From: Betaproteobacteria bacterium | GTDB taxonomy: Bacteria > Pseudomonadota > Gammaproteobacteria > Burkholderiales > Burkholderiaceae_C | Reading direction: 5' to 3' | Assembly (NCBI GenBank): GCA_009922295.1 | Contig: RFWA01000004.1 | Location: 1 to 21,229 of the forward strand | DNA length: 21,229 nucleotides | Shown here: positions 1 to 7,287 of the stretch, piece after piece | How the letters are laid out: every line of letters starts with the position of its first letter | Numbering within the stretch: the stretch's first letter is position 1 | Translations under genes and position numbers: made by a program | Notes under the pieces: model-generated | Databases searched by the model: none | Told to the model about the DNA's origin: nothing | What the model saw: the letters and a program-made list of their open reading frames with translations, nothing else

Positions 1-1053
1 GCCGCCGTTGACGTTGACTTTGTCGTGCGGCACCTGCATCTCTTTCATGAAACGCATCACCACGGCGGCAAAGGCCTCATTCACTTCAAACAGGTCGATC
101 TGTTCAACGGTGAGGCCGGCTTTGGCCAGGGCCTTGCGGGAGGCTGGCATCGGGCCGGTGAGCATGATGGTGGGGTCCGCGCCGCTGAGTGCCACCGCCA
201 CGATGCGGGCGCGCGGCGTCAAACCATGGCTGCGGCCAGCGGCCTCTGAGCCAATCAACAGGGCGGTAGCGCCGTCCACGATGCCAGAGGAGTTGCCCGC
301 ATGGTGCACATGGTGGATGCGCTCCACCTGCGGGTAGCGGGTGAGCGCCACCTGGTCAAAGCCCATGCCGCCCATCTGCTCAAAGGCGGGTTTGAGGCTG
401 GCCAGGCCCTCCAGCGTGCTGTGCGGCTTGATGAATTCGTCCTGCGCCAGAATGACCTGGCCCAGCGCGTCGCGCACCGGGACCACCGAGCGCGCAAAAT
501 AGCCGGCGCCTTGTGCCACGCTGGCGCGCTGCTGGGATGTCAGGGCAAAGCGGTCGACGTCCTGGCGGCTGAATCCCTCTAAGGTGGCGATCAGGTCAGC
601 GCCAATGCCCTGCGGCACAAAGGCGGTGGCGGAGTTGGTTTCGGGGTCCATGGCCCAGGCGCCGCCATCCGAGCCAATGGGCACCCGGCTCATGCTCTCC
701 ACGCCGCCGGCCACCACCAGGTCTTCCCAGCCCGAACGCACCTTTTGCGCCGCCAGGTTGACGGCTTCGAGCCCCGAGGCGCAGAAGCGGTTGATCTGCA
801 AGCCGGCACAGCGCACATCCCAACCGGCCTTCAGCGCCGCCACCTTGGGCAGCACCGAGCCCTGGTCGCCAATCGGCGAGACGATGCCCATCACCACATC
901 GTCCACGGCTGCGGTATCGAACCCGTTGCGCTTTTGCAGTTCGGTCAACAGGCCGGCCAGCAGGTTGACGGGCTTGACCTCATACAGGCTGCCGTCTTTT
1001 TTGCCCTTGCCGCGCGGGGTGCGGATGGCGTCGTACACATAGGCTTCGGTCAT
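1..1053 (-). CDS. acetyl-CoA C-acyltransferase (thiolase), 3' end cut by window edge
   Basis: Thiolase that cleaves 3-ketoacyl-CoA in beta-oxidation or condenses two acetyl-CoA. The frame is open from an ATG at 1053 to base 1, giving 351 residues; family members are about 390-400, so roughly 40-50 C-terminal residues lie outside. Visible motifs are the N-terminal AIRTPRGKGK stretch, the nucleophilic cysteine in NRFCASGLEAV (Cys91), the AGNSSGIVDGA loop, the NEAFA motif, and NVNGG at the very edge, just before the expected catalytic GH-containing loop. Nothing looks broken. It is divergent from an acyl-CoA dehydrogenase with about 100 bp between starts, which fits a fatty-acid degradation locus. 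Whether it is degradative (FadA/FadI-like) or biosynthetic (PhaA-like) cannot be decided from this fragment; the AIRTPRGKGKKDG start favours the degradative type. Confidence 0.93.
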   Translation of the reverse strand, partial: MTEAYVYDAIRTPRGKGKKDGSLYEVKPVNLLAGLLTELQKRNGFDTAAVDDVVMGIVSPIGDQGSVLPKVAALKAGWDVRCAGLQINRFCASGLEAVNLAAQKVRSGWEDLVVAGGVESMSRVPIGSDGGAWAMDPETNSATAFVPQGIGADLIATLEGFSRQDVDRFALTSQQRASVAQGAGYFARSVVPVRDALGQVILAQDEFIKPHSTLEGLASLKPAFEQMGGMGFDQVALTRYPQVERIHHVHHAGNSSGIVDGATALLIGSEAAGRSHGLTPRARIVAVALSGADPTIMLTGPMPASRKALAKAGLTVEQIDLFEVNEAFAAVVMRFMKEMQVPHDKVNVNGG

Positions 1054-1156
1054 GGGGCGTTCCTTACGGCTGGGGATGGCGGTGCAGTATAGGCATTTCA
1101 CCCGGTAGGTCTTCGGTGAGAATGACGGCTTGGGCACGCCGCCAGGACACAAAACC

Positions 1157-2326
1157 ATGATCCAAAGAACCCTGTTCAACGCCGAGCACGCGGCCTTTCG
1201 TGACAGTTTTGAGCGCTTCATGGCGCGCGAAATCGCGCCTTTTCATGCCGCCTGGGAGGATCAGGGTTATGTGGACCGGGCGGTCTGGCACAAGGCCGGT
1301 GCCAATGGTTTTCTGGGCATGACCCTGCCGGAGCAGTACGGTGGCGCCGGTGCCGACAAGCTGTACTCGGTGCTGCAGTTCGAGGCGCTGGCCACAGCGG
1401 GATTCAGCGGCATTGGCTTTGGCCTGCACAATGAAATTGTGGCGCCTTACCTGCTCAACTACGGCACCGATGAACAAAAGCAGCGCCTGCTGCCGCAGCT
1501 GGCCAGCGGCGAGATGGTAGGGGCCATTGCCATGAGTGAGCCGGCCGCCGGCTCTGACCTGCAGGGCATCCGGGCCACGGCCTTGGTGCAGCCCGATGGC
1601 AGCTACCTGCTCAACGGCAGCAAGACCTTCATCACCAACGGCTGGCATGCCGATCTGGTGATCGTGGTGGCCAAGACCCAGCCGGATGCGGGCGCCAAGG
1701 GCACCAGCCTGCTGCTGGTGGAGCGCGGCATGCCAGGGTTTACCGTGGGCCAGCGCCTGAAAAAGCTGGGCATGAAGGCGCAGGACACCTCGGAGCTGTT
1801 TTTTGACCAGGTGCGCGTTCCAGCCGCCAATTTGCTGGGCGGGCCAGCGCAGCTGAACCGGGGCTTTATTTGTCTGATGGAGCAGCTGCCCTGGGAGCGG
1901 CTGCAGATTGCCATCACCGCCGTGGCAGCCGCGCAGGCGGCCATTGACTGGACGGTGACCTATGTGAAGGAGCGCCAGGTGTTTGGCCAGGCGGTCGCGA
2001 CTTTTCAGAACACCCGCTTCACGCTGGCCGAGCTGCAGACCGAGGTTCAGGTGGCGCGCGTTTTTGTGGACAAATGCATTGAGCTGCTGCTGACCGAGGC
2101 GCTCGACACCGCCACCGCCAGCATGGCCAAGTACTGGTGCAGCGATTTGCAGTGCAAGGTGATGGACGCCTGTGTGCAGCTGTTTGGCGGTTATGGCTAT
2201 ATGTGGGATTACCCCATCACCCGGGCCTACGCCGATGCCCGGGTGCAGCGCATTTACGGCGGTACCAACGAGATCATGAAAGAAGTGATCACCCGCGCCA
2301 TGGGCCTGGGCGCCAAGTCCGCCTGA
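1157..2326 (+). CDS. acyl-CoA dehydrogenase, long-chain/isovaleryl-like catalytic arrangement
   Basis: FAD-dependent acyl-CoA dehydrogenase that introduces the alpha-beta double bond into acyl-CoA, passing electrons to ETF. It has 389 residues, normal for the family. Seen in order: the N-terminal helical domain (about 1-120), the AMSEPAAGSDL flavin/substrate segment (about 125-135), the beta domain with LNGSKTFITNG (about 152-162), and the C-terminal helical domain with QLFGGYGYM and RIYGGTNEIM. Medium-chain enzymes carry the catalytic glutamate in the IYEGT position; here it is glycine (Gly368). A glutamate in LPWERL (Glu247) sits where long-chain and isovaleryl enzymes place their base. I chose the ATG at 1157 because the upstream TTG extension adds nine unconserved residues. 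A MOSC gene follows after 11 bases, so the two are probably co-transcribed. Confidence 0.94.
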   Translation: MIQRTLFNAEHAAFRDSFERFMAREIAPFHAAWEDQGYVDRAVWHKAGANGFLGMTLPEQYGGAGADKLYSVLQFEALATAGFSGIGFGLHNEIVAPYLLNYGTDEQKQRLLPQLASGEMVGAIAMSEPAAGSDLQGIRATALVQPDGSYLLNGSKTFITNGWHADLVIVVAKTQPDAGAKGTSLLLVERGMPGFTVGQRLKKLGMKAQDTSELFFDQVRVPAANLLGGPAQLNRGFICLMEQLPWERLQIAITAVAAAQAAIDWTVTYVKERQVFGQAVATFQNTRFTLAELQTEVQVARVFVDKCIELLLTEALDTATASMAKYWCSDLQCKVMDACVQLFGGYGYMWDYPITRAYADARVQRIYGGTNEIMKEVITRAMGLGAKSA

Positions 2327-2337
2327 GAGCTCTGCAG

Positions 2338-2916
2338 ATGCCACAGTTGTTGGGCGTGCAGGTGGCCCAGGCGCGCCGGGTCAAGATCAATGGCCGCAGC
2401 ATGTTGACGGCGATTCACAAGCAGTCGGTGGCTGGGCCGGTCTCAGTGTTGCCGCTTGGGCTGGGCGGCGACGACCAGGCCGATTTGTCGATCCATGGCG
2501 GCCTGGACAAGGCGGTGTATGCCTACCCCAGCGAGCATTACCCTTTTTGGCTGAAAGCGCGCGCGGATGCGGGCGTGAGCGCCATTGACGACGCCCTGCC
2601 TTGGGGCTCAGTGGGTGAAAACTTGAGCCTGCGGGGCCTCTTGGAGCAGGAGGTTTGGGTGGGTGACCTGCTGCAGTTCCCCCACTGTGCGCTGCGGGTG
2701 ACGCAGCCGCGCGAGCCCTGTGGCAAGTTCAATGCCGCCATGGGCTTTGCCGGTGCCAGCCGGGCCATGGCGCAGGCGGGCTGTTGTGGTTTTTACCTGG
2801 CGGTGGACGAGCCCGGGGACCTGAGCGCTGGGGACAGTTTCCAACTGTTGCCTGGGCCGCGGCGCCTGGGCATTCCCGAAATGTTCATTGCCAAACTGGC
2901 CAAGCACCTTAGGTAA
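2338..2916 (+). CDS. MOSC-domain protein (YiiM-like)
   Basis: A 192-residue protein that is essentially one MOSC (molybdenum cofactor sulfurase C-terminal-like) domain. YiiM/YuaD-type MOSC proteins are linked to molybdenum-cofactor-dependent reduction of N-hydroxylated base analogues; that is family knowledge. Sequence support: SIHGGLDKAVYAYP (about 51-64), the SVGENLSLRGL segment (about 91-101), and QPREPCGKF (about 123-131) with the conserved cysteine at Cys128, which is the expected cofactor or sulfur ligand. I start it at the ATG at 2338, just after the dehydrogenase stop; the longer open frame upstream lies inside the dehydrogenase gene and is not conserved. No strong Shine-Dalgarno is visible, so translation may be coupled. 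Its metabolic link to the neighbours is not evident. Confidence 0.88.
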   Translation: MPQLLGVQVAQARRVKINGRSMLTAIHKQSVAGPVSVLPLGLGGDDQADLSIHGGLDKAVYAYPSEHYPFWLKARADAGVSAIDDALPWGSVGENLSLRGLLEQEVWVGDLLQFPHCALRVTQPREPCGKFNAAMGFAGASRAMAQAGCCGFYLAVDEPGDLSAGDSFQLLPGPRRLGIPEMFIAKLAKHLR

Positions 2917-2973
2917 AACGATACACTCGAACGCAATAAAAATGTTGGGACGCCCGCTGATTGGGTGGTCCAA

Positions 2974-2986
2974 CTATTAAAAATAG
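2974..2986. repeat. short AT-rich palindrome before the SDR-GGDEF start
   Basis: CTATT-AAA-AATAG is a perfect 5-bp inverted repeat with a 3-base loop, ending 10 bases before the ATG at 2997 and touching the AGGCGAGG ribosome-binding stretch. Its core CTATTAAAAAT is identical to the core of the palindrome at 15636-15652, so it may be a truncated copy of the same repeat. The stem is short and AT-only; any effect on translation is a guess. Confidence 0.35.
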
Positions 2987-2996
2987 GCGAGGCCCC

Positions 2997-4523
2997 ATGT
3001 TTGAATACCCATCCATAGGATTGTCCGGACGAGACCTGCACGGGCAGGTTTTGCTGGTGACGGGTGCTGCGCGCGGCATCGGGGCGGAGGCTGCGCGCAC
3101 TTTTGCCAGGCTGGGTGCGTCTGTGCTGCTGGCTGACCGCACGGCGTCTGGCGAAGAGGTGGCTCAGCAGATCCGGGAACAGGGCGGCTCAGCGCACTTT
3201 GTGCAGGCTGAGCTGGGCACTGAGTCGGGCGTGGCGGATCTGGTGGCAGAGGGTGAGCGGCGGTTTGGTGCGATCGACGGGGTGCTCAACAGTGCCGCGC
3301 GACTGAAGATGGACACGGTGATCGACGGCGCCATCGACGACTGGGACCAAACCTACCACGCCAACCTGCGCGCGCCGGTGCTGCTGGCCAAGCGGACGCT
3401 GCCCGGCATGCTGGCGCGGGGCCGTGGCGTGTTCATGTCGCTGATTTCGCTGGAGGGGATGCCCTTCATGGGCGGCTACTGCGCGCAGAAGATGGGACTG
3501 CGGTCCATGATGCTGTCGCTGGGTAAGGAACTGAATGCTGCGCAGGGGGTGTCGGTGTTTTCGGTGGTCCCGGGTTCTGTGGAGACGCCATTGGCCCACG
3601 AGATTGCGCAAGAAATGGCACGTCGTTTCGGGATCCCTGTGGCCGATGTGTTGGCCAGCTTGGCGCGCAATCCTGGCTATGAAGGTTTGGTGCCGGTGGC
3701 GCATCTGGGTGCGGCGCTGGCCTGGTTCATGGCCCATGCCCCGCAGTTTCATGGTCAGGTGGTGGATGGCTATTTGCCCCTCTCGCAGGCTGGCCTGATC
3801 GATGTCGGCCCGCAAAGCAGTGCGTCGTCCTTGAAGGCGTCTCCTGATCATCCCATCCCCAACCCAGAGCTTGAATTGGCGGAGCTGCTCAAGATCAACC
3901 GCAGTCTGGAAAATCGCATCGACGAGCGCACGCGCGAGTTGAGGCAGCTGAGCGAGGCCCTGCAGGCCGAGTCGGCGCGGCTGCGTGAAACCAACGAGCG
4001 CCTGGAGCAGCTGAGTTACGAGGACTCCCTGACGGGTTTGGCCAATCGGCGGTATTTTGACCAGACGCTGGCGCGTGAGTTCCTGCGGCTCGGACGGCAC
4101 AAGTCGCAGTGTTCCTTGATCATGGTTGACATTGATCACTTCAAGGCATTCAACGACAGCGCGGGCCATGTGGCAGGCGATGACTGCCTGAGGCGTATCG
4201 GCGCCGTGCTCCGCTCTGTCTGCATGCGTGCCTCGGACCTGGCAGCCCGTTACGGCGGCGAGGAGTTCGCGGTCATCCTGCCTGAAACTGATGTCGAGGA
4301 GGCCAGGCTCCTGGCTGAGCGGATTCGCGAGGGCATCGTTCGTCTGGCAATCGATCACCCGAATCAGTTGGGGGCACAATTTGTTACTGTCAGTATTGGG
4401 GTCGCCACCGCCCTGGTGGCCGAGTTGGTGGATGCCGTGGCTTTGGTGAGTCTGGCCGACGAACAACTGTACCGCGCCAAGGCTGCCGGACGCAACCGGG
4501 TGATGGCAGCCACTCAAACTTGA
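2997..4523 (+). CDS. fusion protein: short-chain dehydrogenase/reductase plus GGDEF diguanylate cyclase
   Basis: A 508-residue cytoplasmic fusion with no membrane segment. Residues 1-270 form a classical SDR: cofactor motif TGAARGIG (22-29), NSA at 98-100 in the NAG position, Asn123, and the catalytic set Ser148, Tyr161, Lys165 with the usual spacing (YCAQK). A proline-containing linker (about 271-295) and a heptad-rich coiled coil (about 296-340) lead into the cyclase. The GGDEF domain (about 341-505) has VDIDHFKAFND (metal-binding Asp378), the active-site signature GGEEF at 420-424, and an inhibitory RxxD site (RASD, 411-414) five residues before it. Both halves therefore look intact. It should make c-di-GMP, perhaps gated by dinucleotide or an alcohol/ketone substrate. 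I used the ATG at 2997; a TTG 12 codons upstream is possible. The last 10 bases overlap the converging acyltransferase gene. Confidence 0.9.
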   Translation: MFEYPSIGLSGRDLHGQVLLVTGAARGIGAEAARTFARLGASVLLADRTASGEEVAQQIREQGGSAHFVQAELGTESGVADLVAEGERRFGAIDGVLNSAARLKMDTVIDGAIDDWDQTYHANLRAPVLLAKRTLPGMLARGRGVFMSLISLEGMPFMGGYCAQKMGLRSMMLSLGKELNAAQGVSVFSVVPGSVETPLAHEIAQEMARRFGIPVADVLASLARNPGYEGLVPVAHLGAALAWFMAHAPQFHGQVVDGYLPLSQAGLIDVGPQSSASSLKASPDHPIPNPELELAELLKINRSLENRIDERTRELRQLSEALQAESARLRETNERLEQLSYEDSLTGLANRRYFDQTLAREFLRLGRHKSQCSLIMVDIDHFKAFNDSAGHVAGDDCLRRIGAVLRSVCMRASDLAARYGGEEFAVILPETDVEEARLLAERIREGIVRLAIDHPNQLGAQFVTVSIGVATALVAELVDAVALVSLADEQLYRAKAAGRNRVMAATQT

Positions 4524-5464
4524 TCTAATGACTTGGTTGCAGGCCTCTCCATCGGGACTGTGAGGGCTGGTTTCTGGTTCATCAGAGCCTCGATCATGTC
4601 GTCTTTGGCCAACCACAACTGGTGCACCCATTGCTGGAAGTGGTGGCGGACCGCAGCGTCTCCCGCGTAGTCCGCGCCCAGCAGTTCGCTGGGCACTGGA
4701 AGCGCGTTAACCCGCACCACCACCCTGGGTACGCGGCCGCTGAGAAAGTGCCAGAAGTCGGGTACGCCGTCGGGGTAGACGATGGTGACATCCAGCACTG
4801 CCTCAAACTTTTCGCCCATCGCATTGAGTGCCACGGCCATACCGCCGGTTTTGGGCTTGAGCAGGTGCCGATAGGGTGACTTCTGACGGTCATGCTTGGC
4901 AGTCGTCCAGCGGGTTCCCTCCAGAAAATTCATCACGCTGGTAGGGATCAGGGCAAATTTTTCGCAGGCCCGGCGGGTGGTTTCCTGGTCGCGGCCGCGC
5001 ATCTCGGGGTGTTTTGCGAGGTAAGCCTCGCTGTGGCGGCGCATGAAGGGAAAATCCAGCGCCCACCAGGCCAGGCCCATGACCGGAACCCAGATCAACT
5101 GCTGCTTGAGAAAAAACTTGAGCAAGGGAATGCGCCGGTTCAGCAGGTGTTGCAGCACCAGGATGTCAACCCAGGACTGGTGGTTGGCATTGACCAGGTA
5201 CCAGCTGCGCGGGTTCAAGCCCTCAAGCCCCTGCACATCCCATAAGGTGGTTTGGGTCAGGCGCATCCAGCGGCTGTTGCCGGCAATCCAGGCCTCTGCA
5301 ATGCGCAGCAGCACCGGATCAACCCACAGCCGCATGGACCGTCCCGGCACCAGCAGCTTCAGCAGTGCAAACAGCAACAGAATCGGTACCCAGATCAGGG
5401 TGTTGATCGCCAGCAGGCTGGCGGCAGTGAGGCCGCGCAAAGATGCAGGCAAACTAGGTCGCAT
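4514..5464 (-). CDS. YihG-type 1-acylglycerol-3-phosphate acyltransferase family protein
   Basis: Inner-membrane acyltransferase of the PlsC superfamily that transfers an acyl chain to lysophosphatidic acid or a related lysophospholipid. It has 316 residues, close to E. coli YihG, which it resembles from memory through WDVQGLEGLNPRSWYL, KFFLKQQLIWVPVMGLAWW and the following RGRDQETTRRACEKF segment. An N-terminal membrane helix lies at about 12-40. The catalytic HX4D motif is NHQSWVD (His95, Asp100) and the glycerophosphate-binding motif is EGTR at 182-185. It starts 12 bases after the stop of the hybrid kinase gene and is probably the last gene of that operon. Its stop overlaps the stop of the SDR-GGDEF gene tail to tail. 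The true acyl acceptor is unproven. Confidence 0.9.
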   Translation of the reverse strand: MRPSLPASLRGLTAASLLAINTLIWVPILLLFALLKLLVPGRSMRLWVDPVLLRIAEAWIAGNSRWMRLTQTTLWDVQGLEGLNPRSWYLVNANHQSWVDILVLQHLLNRRIPLLKFFLKQQLIWVPVMGLAWWALDFPFMRRHSEAYLAKHPEMRGRDQETTRRACEKFALIPTSVMNFLEGTRWTTAKHDRQKSPYRHLLKPKTGGMAVALNAMGEKFEAVLDVTIVYPDGVPDFWHFLSGRVPRVVVRVNALPVPSELLGADYAGDAAVRHHFQQWVHQLWLAKDDMIEALMNQKPALTVPMERPATKSLDQV

Positions 5465-5476
5465 GGCAGATTGGCC

Positions 5477-6985
5477 TTAGCCCAGGCGCTCGGGCTCAGG
5501 ACGATTCTGGCTTAGCGCTGCATTTGGCAGGTGTTTGAGCACGCAGGCCCGCAGGTCGGCAAACTGCACCGGCTTGGACAGAAACCCCTGAGCGCCCGCA
5601 CCAAATGACTGCACCTGGGACTCGTTCATGACATCAGCACTGAGCATCACAATCGGCGTCAGTGACTGTTCGCCGGGCAAAGCCCGGATAGCGCGGGTTG
5701 CCGACAAGCCGTCCATGACAGGCATATTGATGTCCATCAGGATCATGTCAAAAGCGTCAGTCTGCACCCTATCCAATGCGAGCTGGCCGTTTTCGCAGTC
5801 GGTGACGACGCAGCCCATGCGCTGCAGCAGCATCACGGCCACCATGCGGTTGATGGCGTTGTCCTCCACCAGCAACACCCGGGCGGGCTGGCCAGCGTGG
5901 TTGAGCAGCATGGTCGATGGCGTTGGCCCCACAGGTGCGCTGACATTGGTCAGCCCGACTGGCCTGGTTTCCGTTGCCGGTAGGTTGCTAGCCACCTGTG
6001 AGGCCCGCAAAGGAGGCTCGCTGGGCATCAAGCGCAAATGCAGGCTGAACGTGGTGCCCACACTGAGCGTACTTTTGACCTTGATGCTGCCGCCCAGCAG
6101 TTGCGCCAGTGACTGCGAAATCTCCAGGCCCAGCCCGGCGCCACCAAAATGGCGGACCCGCCCGCTCTCTGCCTGCTGGAAACGCTGAAAAAGGCGGGAC
6201 AGGTCGTGTTTGGCGATCCCGATGCCGGTGTCAGTGACATCAAAATCAAGTTCAATGCCCTTGCCCGAGCGGGCCACTTCGTGCACCGTGAGCTTGACTT
6301 GGCCCCGGTCCGTGAACTTGATGGCATTGTTCAGCAGATTGAACAAAATCTGCCTCAAGCGGGTGTCATCGGTGAGTACCCAGGGTAAAGGCATGACCGG
6401 CAGGGCCAGGGAAAAGTCGAGCCCCTTGCCATTGGCCAAGGGCTGCATCAGGGCCCCAATGTCGCGCAGCAGCCAAGCCAGATTCACAGGCGCTGCCTTG
6501 ATGGTGATCTTGCCGGCCTCCAGCGCGGAGATGTCCAAGATGTCGTTGAGCAGGGTCAGCAGGTGCTGGGCCGAGGTTTGTGCGGTCTGCAAATAGCCGC
6601 GTTGCGTGGCATCGAGCTGGGTGTCGTCCAGCACGCCAAGCATGCCCATCAGGCCATTGAAAGGGGTGCGCAACTCGTGGCTCATGTTCGCCAAAAAAGC
6701 GCTTTTCCCACGATTGGCCTCGTCAGCGATCAGGGTGGCTTCGCGGAGCTCTGTGCTCAGGTTTTCAAGCGCGAGCCGCTCTGCGGCCTGGCGGCCATGC
6801 CAGGTGTACAGGCCATAGGCCGCAACCAGCAGGATCAGCAATTGCACCACGGTCAGGGCCACGGTCTGGTCACTCAGGCCGAGGGCAGTGGCCGATTGGC
6901 GCTCCATTCGACGCGCCAGCTCGGAGTCGGCCGCCAGACTCAGCATCTGAAAGCCAGGCCCGATCGCATAAAAGGCATCCAGCAA
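5477..6985 (-). CDS. hybrid sensor histidine kinase with receiver domain: C-terminal, main part of a frameshifted gene
   Basis: This frame (502 residues counted from a TTG at 6985) holds the signalling core of a membrane hybrid kinase: a second membrane helix at about 43-62, a short coiled coil, the dimerisation domain with SHELRTP (His103), the ATPase domain with ILFNLLNNAIKFT (N box), DTGIGI and GGAGLGLEIS, then a receiver with VEDN (Asp375), MDINMP (phosphoacceptor Asp418) and Lys471. All catalytic residues are present. The TTG start lies inside what should be the periplasmic sensor, so it is an artefact of a one-base shift: the N-terminal half is in the other frame at 6996-7280. Removing one base near 6998-7003 restores a single 600-residue protein. 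Its cognate output is unknown. It is followed closely by the acyltransferase gene. Confidence 0.85.
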   Translation of the reverse strand: MLDAFYAIGPGFQMLSLAADSELARRMERQSATALGLSDQTVALTVVQLLILLVAAYGLYTWHGRQAAERLALENLSTELREATLIADEANRGKSAFLANMSHELRTPFNGLMGMLGVLDDTQLDATQRGYLQTAQTSAQHLLTLLNDILDISALEAGKITIKAAPVNLAWLLRDIGALMQPLANGKGLDFSLALPVMPLPWVLTDDTRLRQILFNLLNNAIKFTDRGQVKLTVHEVARSGKGIELDFDVTDTGIGIAKHDLSRLFQRFQQAESGRVRHFGGAGLGLEISQSLAQLLGGSIKVKSTLSVGTTFSLHLRLMPSEPPLRASQVASNLPATETRPVGLTNVSAPVGPTPSTMLLNHAGQPARVLLVEDNAINRMVAVMLLQRMGCVVTDCENGQLALDRVQTDAFDMILMDINMPVMDGLSATRAIRALPGEQSLTPIVMLSADVMNESQVQSFGAGAQGFLSKPVQFADLRACVLKHLPNAALSQNRPEPERLG

Positions 6986-6995
6986 GGCGGCCAGG

Positions 6996-7280
6996 TCACA
7001 CCCGGCTCAGAAAAATATCATGCCGTAAGGTCAAGGCCTCATCGTCTGGCGGCTTGCGACTGTTGACGGCAGCGTCCAGCGTCTGCCGGTAGCGCATGAA
7101 TTCCCGCTCGGCCTGATGCGTCAAAGCGGTGATCGAGTCGGTCTGCAGACTACGGCTCTCCGCGATGAGCTGCCGTTGGTTCAACAAAAAAGTCAGTAAG
7201 GCGGCAGTGGCCAGGGCCAACAGCGCGGTGCCGATGGCTAGCCAGATCAGGAAGCGCCGATTTTTGCCGCCTGCCGCCAT
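6996..7280 (-). pseudogene. N-terminal membrane/sensor part of the frameshifted hybrid kinase
   Basis: From an ATG at 7280 this frame encodes 94 residues and then hits TGA at 6998-6996. It has a basic start (GGKNRRF), one membrane helix at about 9-33, and the beginning of a periplasmic helical sensor ending in RHDIFLSRV. The kinase frame resumes directly with DLAALLDAFYAIGPGF, so the halves are one gene split by a single base. The join must lie between about 7006 and 6998, because the kinase frame has its own stop at 7009-7007; a GGG run at 7003-7001 or the following TGTG is the likely indel. The longer upstream frame overlaps the preceding gene and is not used. The ATG lies 7 bases past that gene's stop, suggesting coupled translation. 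Confidence 0.75.
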
Positions 7281-7287
7281 GGTCAAA

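Noticed and set aside
1064..2344. A 426-codon minus-strand open frame opposite the acyl-CoA dehydrogenase
   Set aside because: It is antisense shadow coding, with a low-complexity product and no family motifs; the plus strand encodes a complete dehydrogenase.
2945..2973. Possible terminator hairpin after the MOSC gene (TTGGGAC with GTCCAA)
   Set aside because: It needs a bulge to pair and is followed by CTATTAAAAATAGG, not a T-run.
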